This document shows positions 10,364 through 18,997 of a stretch of 64,000 nucleotides of DNA, piece by piece (within the stretch, counting starts at the first letter, position 1; every line of letters starts with the position of its first letter). The stretch is from NCBI GenBank assembly GCA_048213135.1, contig PS015009.1, positions 620,001 through 684,000 on the forward strand. The letters are read 5' to 3'. The position numbers and the translations under genes were made by a program. Source of the stretch: Reclinomonas americana ATCC 50394. Its lineage: Eukaryota > Jakobida > Jakobea > Jakobida. Below the pieces are notes generated by a model. That model saw nothing but the letters and a program-made list of their open reading frames with translations, did not search any database and had not been told where the DNA came from.

Positions 10364-11227
10364 ATGGCAACTAAAAAGAAAGCAGCCAAGCCGGCTCCTA
10401 AAAAAGCGGCAAAACCAGCCAAACCAGCCCCTAAAAAGGCAGTTCCGGCCAAAAAAGCAGCCAAACCAGCCCCTAAAAAGGCGGTTCCGGCTAAAAAACC
10501 TGTTGCTAAGCCAGCCCCTAAGAAGGCGGCCCCGGCCAAAAAACCTGCGGCTAAACCAGCTCCTAAAAAAGCGGTTCCGGCTAAAAAACCTGTTCCAGTA
10601 GTTAAAAAACCAGCTCCCAAACCAGTGGCCCCTGTAAAAAAAGTAGAAGTTAAAGCTGCCCCGGCCAAACCGGCAGTAGCAGAAAAGAAAGCGATGCCCG
10701 CTAAACCGTCTGAACCGGTAAAGGCAAAAGACATCAAGATCACCCCGGCCAAACCGGTTGTTCTGCCAAAGATCACCACTAAAACGGCCCGTAAATACCA
10801 GCCCGATTTCACCAAATCGGTGCTTGACCAGCCTGTTGCCGATATGGGCGCCCCTATTGTGCGCTACAGCGACGCGGAACTGAACGAATTCAGGGAACTG
10901 ATCCAGCGCAAACTGGAATCCGCTAAAAAAGAACTGGCTTACCTGCAGGGTCTCATCACCCGCAAGGATGAAATGGGCGGCGATAACGATGATGCCCGTT
11001 ATATGACCATGGAAGACGGCAGCATGAGCATGGAAAGGGAACAACTGAGCCAGATGGCCAGCAGGCAGATCACTTTCATCGATCACCTGGAAAAAGCCCT
11101 GATGCGCATCGAAAACAAAACTTACGGTATCTGCCGTGTAACCGGCCGATTGATCGACAAGGCCCGTTTGCGTGCCGTACCACATGCCACCCTGAGCATC
11201 GAAGCTAAAATGGGAGCGGTTAAATAA
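10364..11227 (+). CDS. TraR/DksA-family protein with a histone-H1-like lysine/alanine/proline tail
   Basis: 287 residues in two parts. Residues 1 to about 130 are a low-complexity basic tail made of PAPKKA and VPAKKP units, like bacterial H1-like proteins that bind nucleic acid. Residues about 165-287 match the TraR/DksA fold: a coiled-coil helical pair (LNEFRELIQRKLESAKKELA onwards) and the C-terminal block YGICRVTGRLIDKARLRAVP. Canonical DksA has four zinc cysteines there; only the first remains, the others being Thr, Ser and Ala, so this is a zinc-less variant. A role in transcription through RNA polymerase is inferred from the family. It is co-transcribed with ileS and followed by a terminator. 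Confidence 0.88.
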   Translation: MATKKKAAKPAPKKAAKPAKPAPKKAVPAKKAAKPAPKKAVPAKKPVAKPAPKKAAPAKKPAAKPAPKKAVPAKKPVPVVKKPAPKPVAPVKKVEVKAAPAKPAVAEKKAMPAKPSEPVKAKDIKITPAKPVVLPKITTKTARKYQPDFTKSVLDQPVADMGAPIVRYSDAELNEFRELIQRKLESAKKELAYLQGLITRKDEMGGDNDDARYMTMEDGSMSMEREQLSQMASRQITFIDHLEKALMRIENKTYGICRVTGRLIDKARLRAVPHATLSIEAKMGAVK

Positions 11228-11248
11228 ATCAGTAACAACACATTATAA

Positions 11249-11281
11249 TGGAGAATTGTGAAAACAGTTCTCCATTTTTTT
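11249..11281 (+). terminator. terminator of the ileS-dksA-like operon
   Basis: Stem TGGAGAA/TTCTCCA with a 12-nt loop, followed by at least eight Ts, 22 bp after the stop codon. Confidence 0.85.
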
Positions 11282-11318
11282 TGCCATTCCGGCGAAGAAC
11301 CTTTCCTTATTCCTTTGC

Positions 11319-11383
11319 GTTATACCGGGGTAACGAGGCATCTCTCAGCGCAGAAAAGAGATTCCTACCCTCGTCGGAATGAC
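11319..11383. repeat. dispersed imperfect inverted repeat, copy 1
   Basis: Arms of 27 nt (GTTATACCGGGGTAACGAGG... and ...CCCTCGTCGGAATGAC) pair imperfectly around a loop of about 11 nt. A clear second copy with the same arms lies at 56395-56461. This is a hairpin-type intergenic repeat; it ends 50 bp before the Crp/Fnr-like ATG. Confidence 0.85.
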
Positions 11384-11432
11384 CCAAAATGAATTTGTAC
11401 CTTCAGCAGCAGTTCCTAAACCTCTAACAGCT

Positions 11433-12020
11433 ATGACGGAAACAGAAAAACTGGCCTATGCCCTGCAGGCTTTCGCCGGCATCACCCCGGAAGACTTTGA
11501 ACTGTCGGCCGGTTACTGGAAAGACAAGACCTTCCGCAAAGGAGATTATTACAACGAGTACCGCCACGTTTGCCAGCACCTCGGCTTTATTACCGACGGC
11601 ATTTTCCGCTCTTACACCGTTGATGAGCGGACAGGTGAAGAAAAAAACGTGTTCCTGTATTCCGCCAATGGCTTTGTGGTAACCTTCAAAAGCTTTATTA
11701 ACCAGGCCCCCTGCGATTACCATACCCAGGCCATGACAGAGGCTTCCGTCATCTACATCCATATCAGCGACCTGCAGGCACTGTACAGGCAGTCGCACCA
11801 GTGGGAAAAGTTCGGCAGGCTGCTGGCCCAGGAGGCTTTCAACATTACGATGACCCGCATAGAAGGCTTTCTTTTTAAAACACCCGAAGAACGATACCTG
11901 GACCTGGTGCAACAGCACCCCGACATATTCAATAACGTTCCGCTTTACCATATTTCTTCCTACCTGGGCATACAGGGCCCCTCTTTAAGCCGCATCCGGA
12001 AAAGAATTTTGGGCAAGTGA
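11433..12020 (+). CDS. Crp/Fnr-family transcriptional regulator (cNMP-binding fold)
   Basis: 195 residues. The first 115 or so form the jelly-roll effector domain of the Crp/Fnr superfamily in its Bacteroidetes form (FRKGDYYNE, HLGFITDGIFRSY), where the cyclic-nucleotide phosphate-binding motif is not preserved. The C-terminal end (YHISSYLGIQGPSLSRIRKR) is the winged-helix recognition region. The frame is open from 11379, but those codons lie in the dispersed repeat and its edge, so the ATG at 11433 is preferred; a near-consensus -7 box TGAATTTG (11390-11397) fits this. The ligand is unknown. A perfect palindrome directly downstream may be its target. Confidence 0.88.
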   Translation: MTETEKLAYALQAFAGITPEDFELSAGYWKDKTFRKGDYYNEYRHVCQHLGFITDGIFRSYTVDERTGEEKNVFLYSANGFVVTFKSFINQAPCDYHTQAMTEASVIYIHISDLQALYRQSHQWEKFGRLLAQEAFNITMTRIEGFLFKTPEERYLDLVQQHPDIFNNVPLYHISSYLGIQGPSLSRIRKRILGK

Positions 12021-12025
12021 CACGA

Positions 12026-12043
12026 TTTTAACCCAGGTTAAAA
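12026..12043. promoter_or_regulatory. palindromic operator-like site
   Basis: TTTTAACC-CA-GGTTAAAA, a perfect 8+8 palindrome between the Crp/Fnr-like gene and the hydrolase, 48 bp before the hydrolase ATG. Its size and symmetry suit a dimeric regulator, possibly the neighbouring Crp/Fnr-like protein. Confidence 0.55.
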
Positions 12044-12091
12044 TTATTGCCGTGACAGCGATAGACATTTGTGGTATAAAATTTAAACATC

Positions 12092-12865
12092 ATGCAAACA
12101 AAAACTATCGTATTCATCCACGGCTTATTCGTGAACAATACCAGCTGGAAACAATGGAAATCATATTTTGAAGCCAAAGACTTTACCGTACATACCCCGG
12201 CCAACCCCGGTCACGACGGCGACCCTGCTGAACTGAAAAAGCACACGCACCCGCAACTTACCCAAAGCGGTTTTAAAGACGTGGTGATGAACATCGCCAA
12301 TCTTATAGACACCCTGCCCGAAAAACCCATCGTAGTAGGCCATTCCCTGGCCGGACTGGTGGTACAAAAACTCATTGAAATGGACAAAGCCGTTGCCGGT
12401 ATCAGCATTGACGGCGCTCCTCCAAAAAATGTGCTGGCTCCCTGGCCCACCATTAAAGTAGTATGGCCGGTAGTAAATTTCTTCAAAGGCAACAGCCCTT
12501 TCCTGGGCAGTAAAGAATGGTACCACCACGCCTTTTTCAACAACTACAGCAAACTGGAAAGCGATCAACTATATGAAACCGTGGCCGTACCCGAAAGCAG
12601 GAAAGTGGCCCGCGACACCCTTCTCACTTCATTTGCCAAAGTCGATTTTAAAAAACCGCACCAGCCCCTGCTGTTCATAGGCGGCGAAAATGACAATATC
12701 TTCTCTTCCCGGTTTACCCGGCGTATTGCCGGTTCTTATAAAGACAAAAACAGTATTACCGATTTTAAAGAATTCGCCAAACGCAGTCACTTCCTTTGTG
12801 GTGAAGAAGGCTGGGAAGAAATAGCAGATTATATCCTCAACTGGATAGAGAAAGTAAATCAATAA
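12092..12865 (+). CDS. alpha/beta-fold hydrolase
   Basis: 257 residues with the full alpha/beta-hydrolase pattern: the oxyanion motif FIHGLF (8-13), the nucleophile elbow GHSLAG with Ser85, an acid in GGENDNIF (near 196), and a catalytic His in RSHFLCGEEGW (near 231). No signal peptide, so cytoplasmic. The substrate cannot be read from sequence; relatives include esterases and other small-molecule hydrolases. It lies 71 bp after the Crp/Fnr-like regulator with a palindrome between them, which suggests that regulator controls it. Confidence 0.9.
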   Translation: MQTKTIVFIHGLFVNNTSWKQWKSYFEAKDFTVHTPANPGHDGDPAELKKHTHPQLTQSGFKDVVMNIANLIDTLPEKPIVVGHSLAGLVVQKLIEMDKAVAGISIDGAPPKNVLAPWPTIKVVWPVVNFFKGNSPFLGSKEWYHHAFFNNYSKLESDQLYETVAVPESRKVARDTLLTSFAKVDFKKPHQPLLFIGGENDNIFSSRFTRRIAGSYKDKNSITDFKEFAKRSHFLCGEEGWEEIADYILNWIEKVNQ

Positions 12866-12991
12866 GGGCAGCCTGTTCTGTAACAGGCCGGCTGGCGGAA
12901 GGAATTGACTGCACGAAGTCCCTTCCGCTTGTCCATTTCCTGGTCCCTGGTCAGGCATTCCATATTATCTTTAGTATATAATATCATCGTT

Positions 12992-13340
12992 ATGTTCAAA
13001 AAACTCCGCACCGTTGTTTATTACGTACCCGATCTTGAAAAAGCAAAAGAATGGTATACCCGGCTTACCGGGCAACAACCCTATTTTGACAGCCCCTACT
13101 ACGTTGGTTTCGATTTTAATGGCCACGAACTGGGGCTTCACCCGCAGGAAAAAGACATCAAACCCGGCAACCAGACGGTAAGTCACTGGGCTGTTGATGG
13201 CATAGAAGACTGTGTAAAAAAAAATGAAAGAACACGGCGCCGCCGTTATGCAGGATACAGAAGAAGTGGGCGGCGGTATTAAAGCGGCTACATTGTTAGA
13301 CCCATGGGGTAACGCGGTAGGGTTGATTGAAGGGGCATAA
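12992..13340 (+). pseudogene. VOC/glyoxalase-family protein with a +1 frameshift in a poly-A run
   Basis: The first 77 codons read as a VOC (vicinal oxygen chelate) domain: KLRTVVYYVPDLEKAKEWY, then FDFNGHELGLHP and VSHWAVDG. At 13216-13224 a run of nine As shifts the frame; the zero frame then ends at 13282 in arginine-rich nonsense. Counting eight As restores the expected C-terminal half (KEHGAAVMQDTEEVGGG, then LLDPWGN and GLIE) to a stop at 13338-13340. The whole length of about 115 aa is normal for the family. It could be a recent mutation, a sequencing or assembly error, or a gene decoded through polymerase slippage. The start is ATG 12992; the longer frame from 12905 has no domain content. 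Confidence 0.8.
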
Positions 13341-13370
13341 AAATGGCAGGTACCTTTGACCCGCCATTTT
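13340..13370. terminator. hairpin between convergent genes
   Basis: Stem AAAATGGC/GCCATTTT with a 15-nt loop that itself contains AGGTACCT. It overlaps the VOC stop codon and could serve both converging genes. Confidence 0.55.
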
Positions 13371-13395
13371 AACCTGTGTTTCCTGATATCGCTTT

Positions 13396-14016
13396 TTAGG
13401 GATCCGTGTCTATTATTATCGTTATGATAATTTTAATTGTCACGTTACCTTCTTTCACTGTAATTGTAATAGTTATTTTAATCTTCAACTGGTTGTCCAG
13501 TTCCTGTGTTTTTGGCGGGTTTTCCACCACAACAGGATATTTCCCCTTCGCGATCCTTACCTCCTGGGGTACATTTTTGATACCTGCATTCTGGTAAGCC
13601 TTCTTAACAAGGTCCCGGGGAAGGTAACTATCTTCTTCTACTGTCATTATACGATTTAATACCAGCTCATTGTATAACTGCCGGGGTAATTTCTGTTTTT
13701 CTATCAGGCAATTGATCGAGGAGGCGTCATCGCTGATCCTTGTAACCCACAGCTTTCCTTTCATCTCATCAGGTGGTATAAAATCATCTGGCCACTCTTT
13801 CCTGGCGTTGTACCATTTGATGCATAAACCAGGCTTTATTGTACATCCCCCGGGTGCCAAAGCACGGTCCAAACGGAAACTAGCCAGTTCGGGCAACCTG
13901 GGTTCTTCCCGGTCAGCTCTCTTATAAACACCCTTACTCGGGCTGCATGCCACAATGCCTGTAAGTAATGTAATAGCCATCCCTATAAAAAGGAATGCGG
14001 TTTTAAAGTGTTTCAT
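13396..14016 (-). CDS. hypothetical lipoprotein with an isoleucine/threonine-rich C-terminal tail
   Basis: 206 residues. The N-terminus is a lipoprotein signal (hydrophobic stretch FLFIGMAITLLTG, then IVAC with Cys24). The middle has no domain I recognise. The last 30 residues are very unusual: alternating KIKITITITVKEG and NVTIKIIITIIIDTDP, a strongly beta-forming, amyloid-like pattern. The codons there are repetitive (AATTATAATAAT-type), so the tail may have grown by repeat slippage. It faces away from the sensor operon at 14287 and shares a 270-bp divergent region with it. Function unknown. Confidence 0.75.
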   Translation of the reverse strand: MKHFKTAFLFIGMAITLLTGIVACSPSKGVYKRADREEPRLPELASFRLDRALAPGGCTIKPGLCIKWYNARKEWPDDFIPPDEMKGKLWVTRISDDASSINCLIEKQKLPRQLYNELVLNRIMTVEEDSYLPRDLVKKAYQNAGIKNVPQEVRIAKGKYPVVVENPPKTQELDNQLKIKITITITVKEGNVTIKIIITIIIDTDP

Positions 14017-14286
14017 GATCGTTTAGTTTAGGTTAATGATCTGTTTAAAATATGCCGCGAAAACACTCCGGTAAATTATATTCCGCAGCAAGAGCAAAAC
14101 TGGAAACAATAAAACCCTTCGGCAATGTGTGTTTGACTGAAAGACTGTGATAACGAACGGATCACCCCTATCCGTTAAACAACGGATACAGAAATAGCTA
14201 AAACCCTGCAAAAATTAAGAAGCACGACAGCTTTCTTTGTGGTATTGATTGTATACACCCTATTGATCAACTCTAAACATCAAACA

Positions 14287-15021
14287 ATGAAAAAATTATT
14301 TCCGGCATTACCTGCTATCGGAATCATCTTCCTGGTCTTTTATTCCTGCAATCTTTCCAAGCCCGGAGGTGGAGGCAGCGTAAATTTTAATGACTATATC
14401 TGCAGCAATTACAAAGATGCACCTGTAAATGAAATGGATAAGAATGATGTCCTGAACATGATAAGCAATTATTATTCAAACCAATATGCAGCTATCAACA
14501 GCGGCACCATTTCATTCAACGGTGGTATACCTTCTACGACAACAATTAAAACCGACAGCCGGGCAGTATTCTTCAGTCTTGATAGCCTCAAACGACTGAT
14601 CTACTATATTGAAAAATCAAGCCAGAATTTTTCCGATGTGGATAAACAAAATCTCGGGGTAAATATTTACTTTGCTTCATACCCTGCCCAAATGCAAATG
14701 CAAAAACACGGATATGACTATACTAACAGGCATACACTTGTCTTTTTGCCTTCCGTTTTCGACAATGCTTCTTCGATTGCCAGAGATTTTGATCCAAGAA
14801 TGACTTTAGGCGGTATAACCGGTACTTCTCCGTTCTACCTGACCGATTCTTTCCTCAGCACCACCTCAACCCTTGTGGGATTAGGAGGCTCCCTCATGCC
14901 GTCACCACCGACGGTTTCTCCCAGTGCCGGCACCATGTCATCCCAGAATCATGGTACCGCCATACCGCCACCGCCTACGCCAACCGGGAATATCATTTTA
15001 GAAAAAACCGATCCTCAATAA
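14287..15021 (+). CDS. hypothetical lipoprotein, first gene of a two-component operon
   Basis: 244 residues with a lipoprotein signal (MKKLFPALPAIGIIFLVFYSC, Cys at 21) and a glycine-rich linker after the Cys. The body has no family I can name. The frame is open from 14239 but the ATG at 14287 gives the proper signal peptide. It is 15 bp upstream of a membrane protein, which overlaps a histidine kinase followed by a response regulator. The tight spacing suggests it senses or modulates something for that kinase at the cell surface; this is inference from position. Its C-terminal 50 residues are rich in Pro, Ser and Thr. Confidence 0.8.
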   Translation: MKKLFPALPAIGIIFLVFYSCNLSKPGGGGSVNFNDYICSNYKDAPVNEMDKNDVLNMISNYYSNQYAAINSGTISFNGGIPSTTTIKTDSRAVFFSLDSLKRLIYYIEKSSQNFSDVDKQNLGVNIYFASYPAQMQMQKHGYDYTNRHTLVFLPSVFDNASSIARDFDPRMTLGGITGTSPFYLTDSFLSTTSTLVGLGGSLMPSPPTVSPSAGTMSSQNHGTAIPPPPTPTGNIILEKTDPQ

Positions 15022-15036
15022 CAAACCGAAATCAAT

Positions 15037-15684
15037 ATGCTTAAGATATCCGCCGCCCTCGTTGTCCTGTGTGAGTTGATCGCCTTCGTAACCTGGCTGG
15101 TCCGTTACAGGAGCAATACAGCCTTACGTCATAAATTATTTACTGTATACCTGGGCATCCTCGCTATAAGTGAAGCACTGAATTTCCTGTTATCCACCCA
15201 GGCTAAGGACATACTGAACCTGTGGATACTCCATGTAAATATTCCTTTACAGATTATTTTTCTCATCTACTTTCTTTTGTATGACTTCAGGAAGAAGACC
15301 AATTTACTGCCGCTGCTGTTATCCGGCATTTACATTTTCTTCTACATCATGGAGCGGCTGCATGTATTCGTATTGCCGGTAAACTTCGACTCTATGTCTT
15401 ACGGCGTGGGCAACCTGCTCCTGATAGCGGCAGTGATCATTGCACTTGTAAACATATTCAGGCAAAGCACTATTGTAGAGTACAATCACAACTCCCAGTT
15501 CTGGATCATTATAGGCATTGTCGTTTTTTATATCGGGTCATTCCCTTATCAGAATTTCAGGAATCAGTTCTGGGCAAACCCTGCTTATTATAATACGGCC
15601 TATGTCATGCATTACCTGACACAGGCATTCAATTGCATTATGTATTTATTATTCGCTTACTCGGTTAAATGGAGAATAAACTAG
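15037..15684 (+). CDS. six- or seven-helix integral membrane protein of unknown function
   Basis: 215 residues, nearly all in membrane helices: about six or seven hydrophobic segments starting at ISAALVVLCELIAFVTWLV. No enzyme motif or transporter signature is visible. Its last 16 bp overlap the start of the histidine kinase, so the two are translationally linked. A reasonable reading is that it is the membrane sensing module of a kinase that itself has only one helix. I do not recognise the family. Confidence 0.8.
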   Translation: MLKISAALVVLCELIAFVTWLVRYRSNTALRHKLFTVYLGILAISEALNFLLSTQAKDILNLWILHVNIPLQIIFLIYFLLYDFRKKTNLLPLLLSGIYIFFYIMERLHVFVLPVNFDSMSYGVGNLLLIAAVIIALVNIFRQSTIVEYNHNSQFWIIIGIVVFYIGSFPYQNFRNQFWANPAYYNTAYVMHYLTQAFNCIMYLLFAYSVKWRIN

Positions 15685-16448
15685 ACATATATCTCATCAT
15701 TTTTTTCGCGGCTTTTGTTCTGTTCTTCGCAGGCATAATCGCTTTTTTTATATTGTATAAGAATAAAAGAAAAGTCATGCAACGTGAAAAAGAATTGCTG
15801 CAGCAAATTCATGAACAGGAACTGCTCTCCACCCAACTGGAAATGCAATCACAAACCATGCAGCAGATCGGCAGGGAGATACATGATAATGTGGGACAAA
15901 AATTAACGCTGGCCAGTCTTTATATTCAACAGTTGGGTTATGAGAATAAGGCACCGCAGGTAAAAGACACCATTGACAATGTAAGCAACATCATCAATGA
16001 ATCCCTTGCCGATCTCCGGCAATTATCGAAATCGCTGACAGATGATAATATTGACAGCACCCATATCATCAGCCTGCTGAAAAAAGAATGTGATCATGTA
16101 AGTAAGCTGGGCAAGTGCAGTATTGTTTTTGAGCCGGGCAATTTTCAGTTGCCCCTCTCCTACCAGGCTAAAAGCATTGTACTCCGTGTTGTACAGGAAT
16201 TTTTCCAGAACAGCATCAAACATTCCCGGTGCACACGGCTAAAGCTGGTACTTGATACCGATGATTCACATCTGCGGTTGCATGCGGAAGATAATGGTAA
16301 AGGTTTTGATCCACAGGTTATTCATGACAAAGGGATAGGCCTGGTCAATATGCGCAAACGTACGGAAATGATCGGTGGCGTCTTTCTTCTTGAGAGTGAC
16401 CGTAACGGAACAAGGCTTCATCTTTCCATTCCTTTATTGCAACAATAA
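15669..16448 (+). CDS. sensor histidine kinase, HisKA_3 (NarX/DesK) type
   Basis: 259 residues. One N-terminal membrane helix (about 8-30) is followed by a coiled-coil linker. The dimerisation block IGREIHDNVGQKL carries the phospho-acceptor His72. The HATPase domain has the N box QEFFQNSIKHS and the G boxes DNGKGFD and GIGLVNMRKR. There is no extracellular sensor domain, so input probably comes from the overlapping membrane protein and the lipoprotein. The response regulator starts 7 bp after the stop. Confidence 0.92.
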   Translation: MENKLDIYLIIFFAAFVLFFAGIIAFFILYKNKRKVMQREKELLQQIHEQELLSTQLEMQSQTMQQIGREIHDNVGQKLTLASLYIQQLGYENKAPQVKDTIDNVSNIINESLADLRQLSKSLTDDNIDSTHIISLLKKECDHVSKLGKCSIVFEPGNFQLPLSYQAKSIVLRVVQEFFQNSIKHSRCTRLKLVLDTDDSHLRLHAEDNGKGFDPQVIHDKGIGLVNMRKRTEMIGGVFLLESDRNGTRLHLSIPLLQQ

Positions 16449-16455
16449 CAACCCC

Positions 16456-17103
16456 ATGAAATATTCCATAGTAATTGCCGATGATCATATCCTGATAGCC
16501 AAAGCGCTGAGTGGCATCATTGAACATTTCAAACAATTTGAAGTACTGTATGAATGTGAGAACGGAGAAGTATTACAGGAACGCTTCCTGTCACCCAAAA
16601 ACATTCCCGATATCGTCCTGCTCGACATCAGTATGCCTGTAATGGATGGTTTTGCCACCGCCCAATGGCTGAAAGAGACACACCCGGAAGTATTGGTGAT
16701 GGCGCTCAGTATGCAGGACGATGAACAAAGCCTGATCAGGATGATCCGTTGCGGCGCCAGGGGGTACCTGCTGAAAAATGTACATCCCGAAGAACTGGAA
16801 AGAGCATTGAACAGCCTCGTCAGCAATGGCGCCTACTACCCCGACTGGGCCACCGCGAAAGTATTTTTGAATATCAGTTCCGATGCTGGTGCCGGCAAAA
16901 CGACTATTGCCTTCACGGAAAGAGAAAAGGAATTTCTTGCGTACTCGGTAACGGAAATGAATTATAAGGAGATCGCCGAAAAAATGTTCTGCAGTCCGCG
17001 TACGGTGGAAAGCTACCGCGATTCACTTTTTGAGAAACTGGGATTGAAGACCCGCGTCGGATTGGCGGTGTATGCCATCAGGAACGGGTTTGGCAATACC
17101 TGA
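16456..17103 (+). CDS. NarL/LuxR-family response regulator
   Basis: 215 residues. The receiver domain has acidic residues IADDH at the N-terminus and the phospho-acceptor Asp57 in VLLDISMPVMDG. The output domain is a LuxR-type helix-turn-helix (FTEREKEFLAYSVTEMNYKE, then CSPRTVESYRDSLFEKLGLK). The start is ATG 16456, 7 bp after the kinase; the upstream open frame runs into the kinase gene. It is the last gene of the four-gene operon and ends 1 bp from the convergent ABC exporter gene. Targets are unknown. Confidence 0.93.
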   Translation: MKYSIVIADDHILIAKALSGIIEHFKQFEVLYECENGEVLQERFLSPKNIPDIVLLDISMPVMDGFATAQWLKETHPEVLVMALSMQDDEQSLIRMIRCGARGYLLKNVHPEELERALNSLVSNGAYYPDWATAKVFLNISSDAGAGKTTIAFTEREKEFLAYSVTEMNYKEIAEKMFCSPRTVESYRDSLFEKLGLKTRVGLAVYAIRNGFGNT

Positions 17104-17104
17104 G

Positions 17105-18925
17105 TTATTTCACCTCCTGCATGTCCACCAGCTTTTTGTAAAAGCCATTCAGTTGTATCAGTGAGTCATGGGTTCCTCTTTCCACGATCTCACCGTGCTG
17201 CAGCACCACGATCTCATCCGCGTGGCGTATGGTAGACAAACGGTGAGCGATCACGATCGATGTGCGGTTGCTCATCAGGTTATTGATGGCTTCCTGTACC
17301 AGTCTTTCGCTTTCCGTATCGAGCGACGAAGTGGCTTCGTCGAGGATAAGGATGGGCGGATTTTTCAATACAGCACGTGCAATGGTCATACGCTGCCTTT
17401 CACCGCCGCTCAGCTTGGAACCGCGTTCGCCCACATTGGTATTATAACCTTCTTCTTTTTGTGTAATGAAGTTGTGCGCATTGGCAATCTTCGCCGCCTG
17501 TTCTACCTGTTCGGTTGAGGCATGGTCAACACCCAGGGCAATGTTATTGGCGATGGTGTCGTTGAAGAGTATGGCTTCCTGCGTTACAATACCCATCTGG
17601 TTGCGGATGGAATGCAGGGAATATTCTTTGATGTTCACCCCGTCGATCAGCACTTCACCCGAACCGGCATCGATAAAGCGGGGAACAAGATCGGCCAGGG
17701 TGCTTTTCCCCGATCCGCTGCTGCCCACCAGGGCTACGGTTTTTCCTTTACCCACCACCAGGTTAATGTTCTTCAGTACCATTTTATCCTCATAGGCAAA
17801 ACTCACGTTCCTCAGTTCAATGGCATGTTCAAAACTGGTAAGTGTTTTCGGATTGGCCTGTTCCTGTATCACTACATGTTCGTTAATCAGGCTTTCAATC
17901 CGTTCAATACTGGCCGATCCTTTCTGGATATTATAAGATGCGCTGGTGAGTCCTTTCAGCGGTTGTATCAGTTGCGTAAAAATAGCGATGTACGCCAGGA
18001 AGTCACCGGCATTCAAAGTAAAAGAAGCATCACCGCTCAATACCAGCCTGCCACCATAATAGAGGATGCACAGCACCGCTGTTACACCCAGTGCTTCCGA
18101 TACCGGTGAAGCCAGGTCGCGGCGGCGGTTGGCCCTGTTTTTTAACTGGTAGAGACTTTCATTCTCTTCATCGAATTTATCCTGTACTTTCTTTTCCGCG
18201 TTGAATGCTTTGATCACCCGTATACCACCCAGTGTTTCCTCAATAGTGGAGAAGATGGTGCCATATTGCTGCAACACCTGGTTATTTTGTTTCTTCAATG
18301 AGCGACCAATCCTGCCCAGGATAATACCGGCAACGGGTAAGAAGATGACCAGGAAGAGTGTGAGCTGCGGACTCAGTATCACCATATAGGTAAAATAGAA
18401 AATGATGGTGATCGGTTCGCGGAAAAGGCTTTCCAGTACGCTGATGGTGGAGCCTTCCACATCGCCCAGGTCGTTGGACAACCGGCTCATAATGTCGCCT
18501 TTCCTTTTTTCACTGAAATAGCCGATGGGGAGGCCGAGTATTTTATTGTACATCCGGCTGCGCATATCATTCAGGATGCGGTTGCGTATCGGGTTCAGCA
18601 CATACATGCTCAGGTAAGCGAAAAGATTCTTCAGCAGGATAGCCGCGAAAACGATGAGACAGATATAACCCAATGCCTTTATATTACCGCCGGGCTGATC
18701 GAGCATGCCGGAGATCCACTCTTTAAGATAATCGATGGGATTGATACCCTGTTTGGGGACAACTTTCAGTATATCGCCCTGGCGGAAGATCAGCATCAGG
18801 AAAGGGCTCAATAAGCCCAGTGAAATGATACCGAAAATGGCAGAAAGAATATTGAAACCGAGATAAGTATACACCAGCCCGGGATAATTACCGATGTATT
18901 TAAAGACCGTTTTTAAGCTCCGCAT
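17105..18925 (-). CDS. ABC exporter, MsbA-like (fused permease and ATPase)
   Basis: 606 residues. An N-terminal type-IV ABC permease with six membrane helices (about 1-320) is fused to an ATPase domain: Walker A GSSGSGKSTLADL, Q-loop, signature LSGGERQRM, Walker B ILILDEATSSLD and the H-loop in IAHRLST. The single-chain half-transporter form and length match MsbA/lipid-A or drug exporters. The substrate is not determined by sequence. It stands alone, convergent with the two-component operon (1 bp apart) and divergent from rbfA. Confidence 0.92.
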   Translation of the reverse strand: MRSLKTVFKYIGNYPGLVYTYLGFNILSAIFGIISLGLLSPFLMLIFRQGDILKVVPKQGINPIDYLKEWISGMLDQPGGNIKALGYICLIVFAAILLKNLFAYLSMYVLNPIRNRILNDMRSRMYNKILGLPIGYFSEKRKGDIMSRLSNDLGDVEGSTISVLESLFREPITIIFYFTYMVILSPQLTLFLVIFLPVAGIILGRIGRSLKKQNNQVLQQYGTIFSTIEETLGGIRVIKAFNAEKKVQDKFDEENESLYQLKNRANRRRDLASPVSEALGVTAVLCILYYGGRLVLSGDASFTLNAGDFLAYIAIFTQLIQPLKGLTSASYNIQKGSASIERIESLINEHVVIQEQANPKTLTSFEHAIELRNVSFAYEDKMVLKNINLVVGKGKTVALVGSSGSGKSTLADLVPRFIDAGSGEVLIDGVNIKEYSLHSIRNQMGIVTQEAILFNDTIANNIALGVDHASTEQVEQAAKIANAHNFITQKEEGYNTNVGERGSKLSGGERQRMTIARAVLKNPPILILDEATSSLDTESERLVQEAINNLMSNRTSIVIAHRLSTIRHADEIVVLQHGEIVERGTHDSLIQLNGFYKKLVDMQEVK

Positions 18926-18997
18926 GGGCGATTATATAGATTAACGCTGAAATAAACGTACAAAGTAACTAATTTTACAGCTATAAATCAGGAACAA

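Noticed and set aside
14023-14211. Minus-strand open frame between the two lipoprotein genes
   Set aside because: Short, no ribosome-related or family signal, and composition like intergenic DNA.
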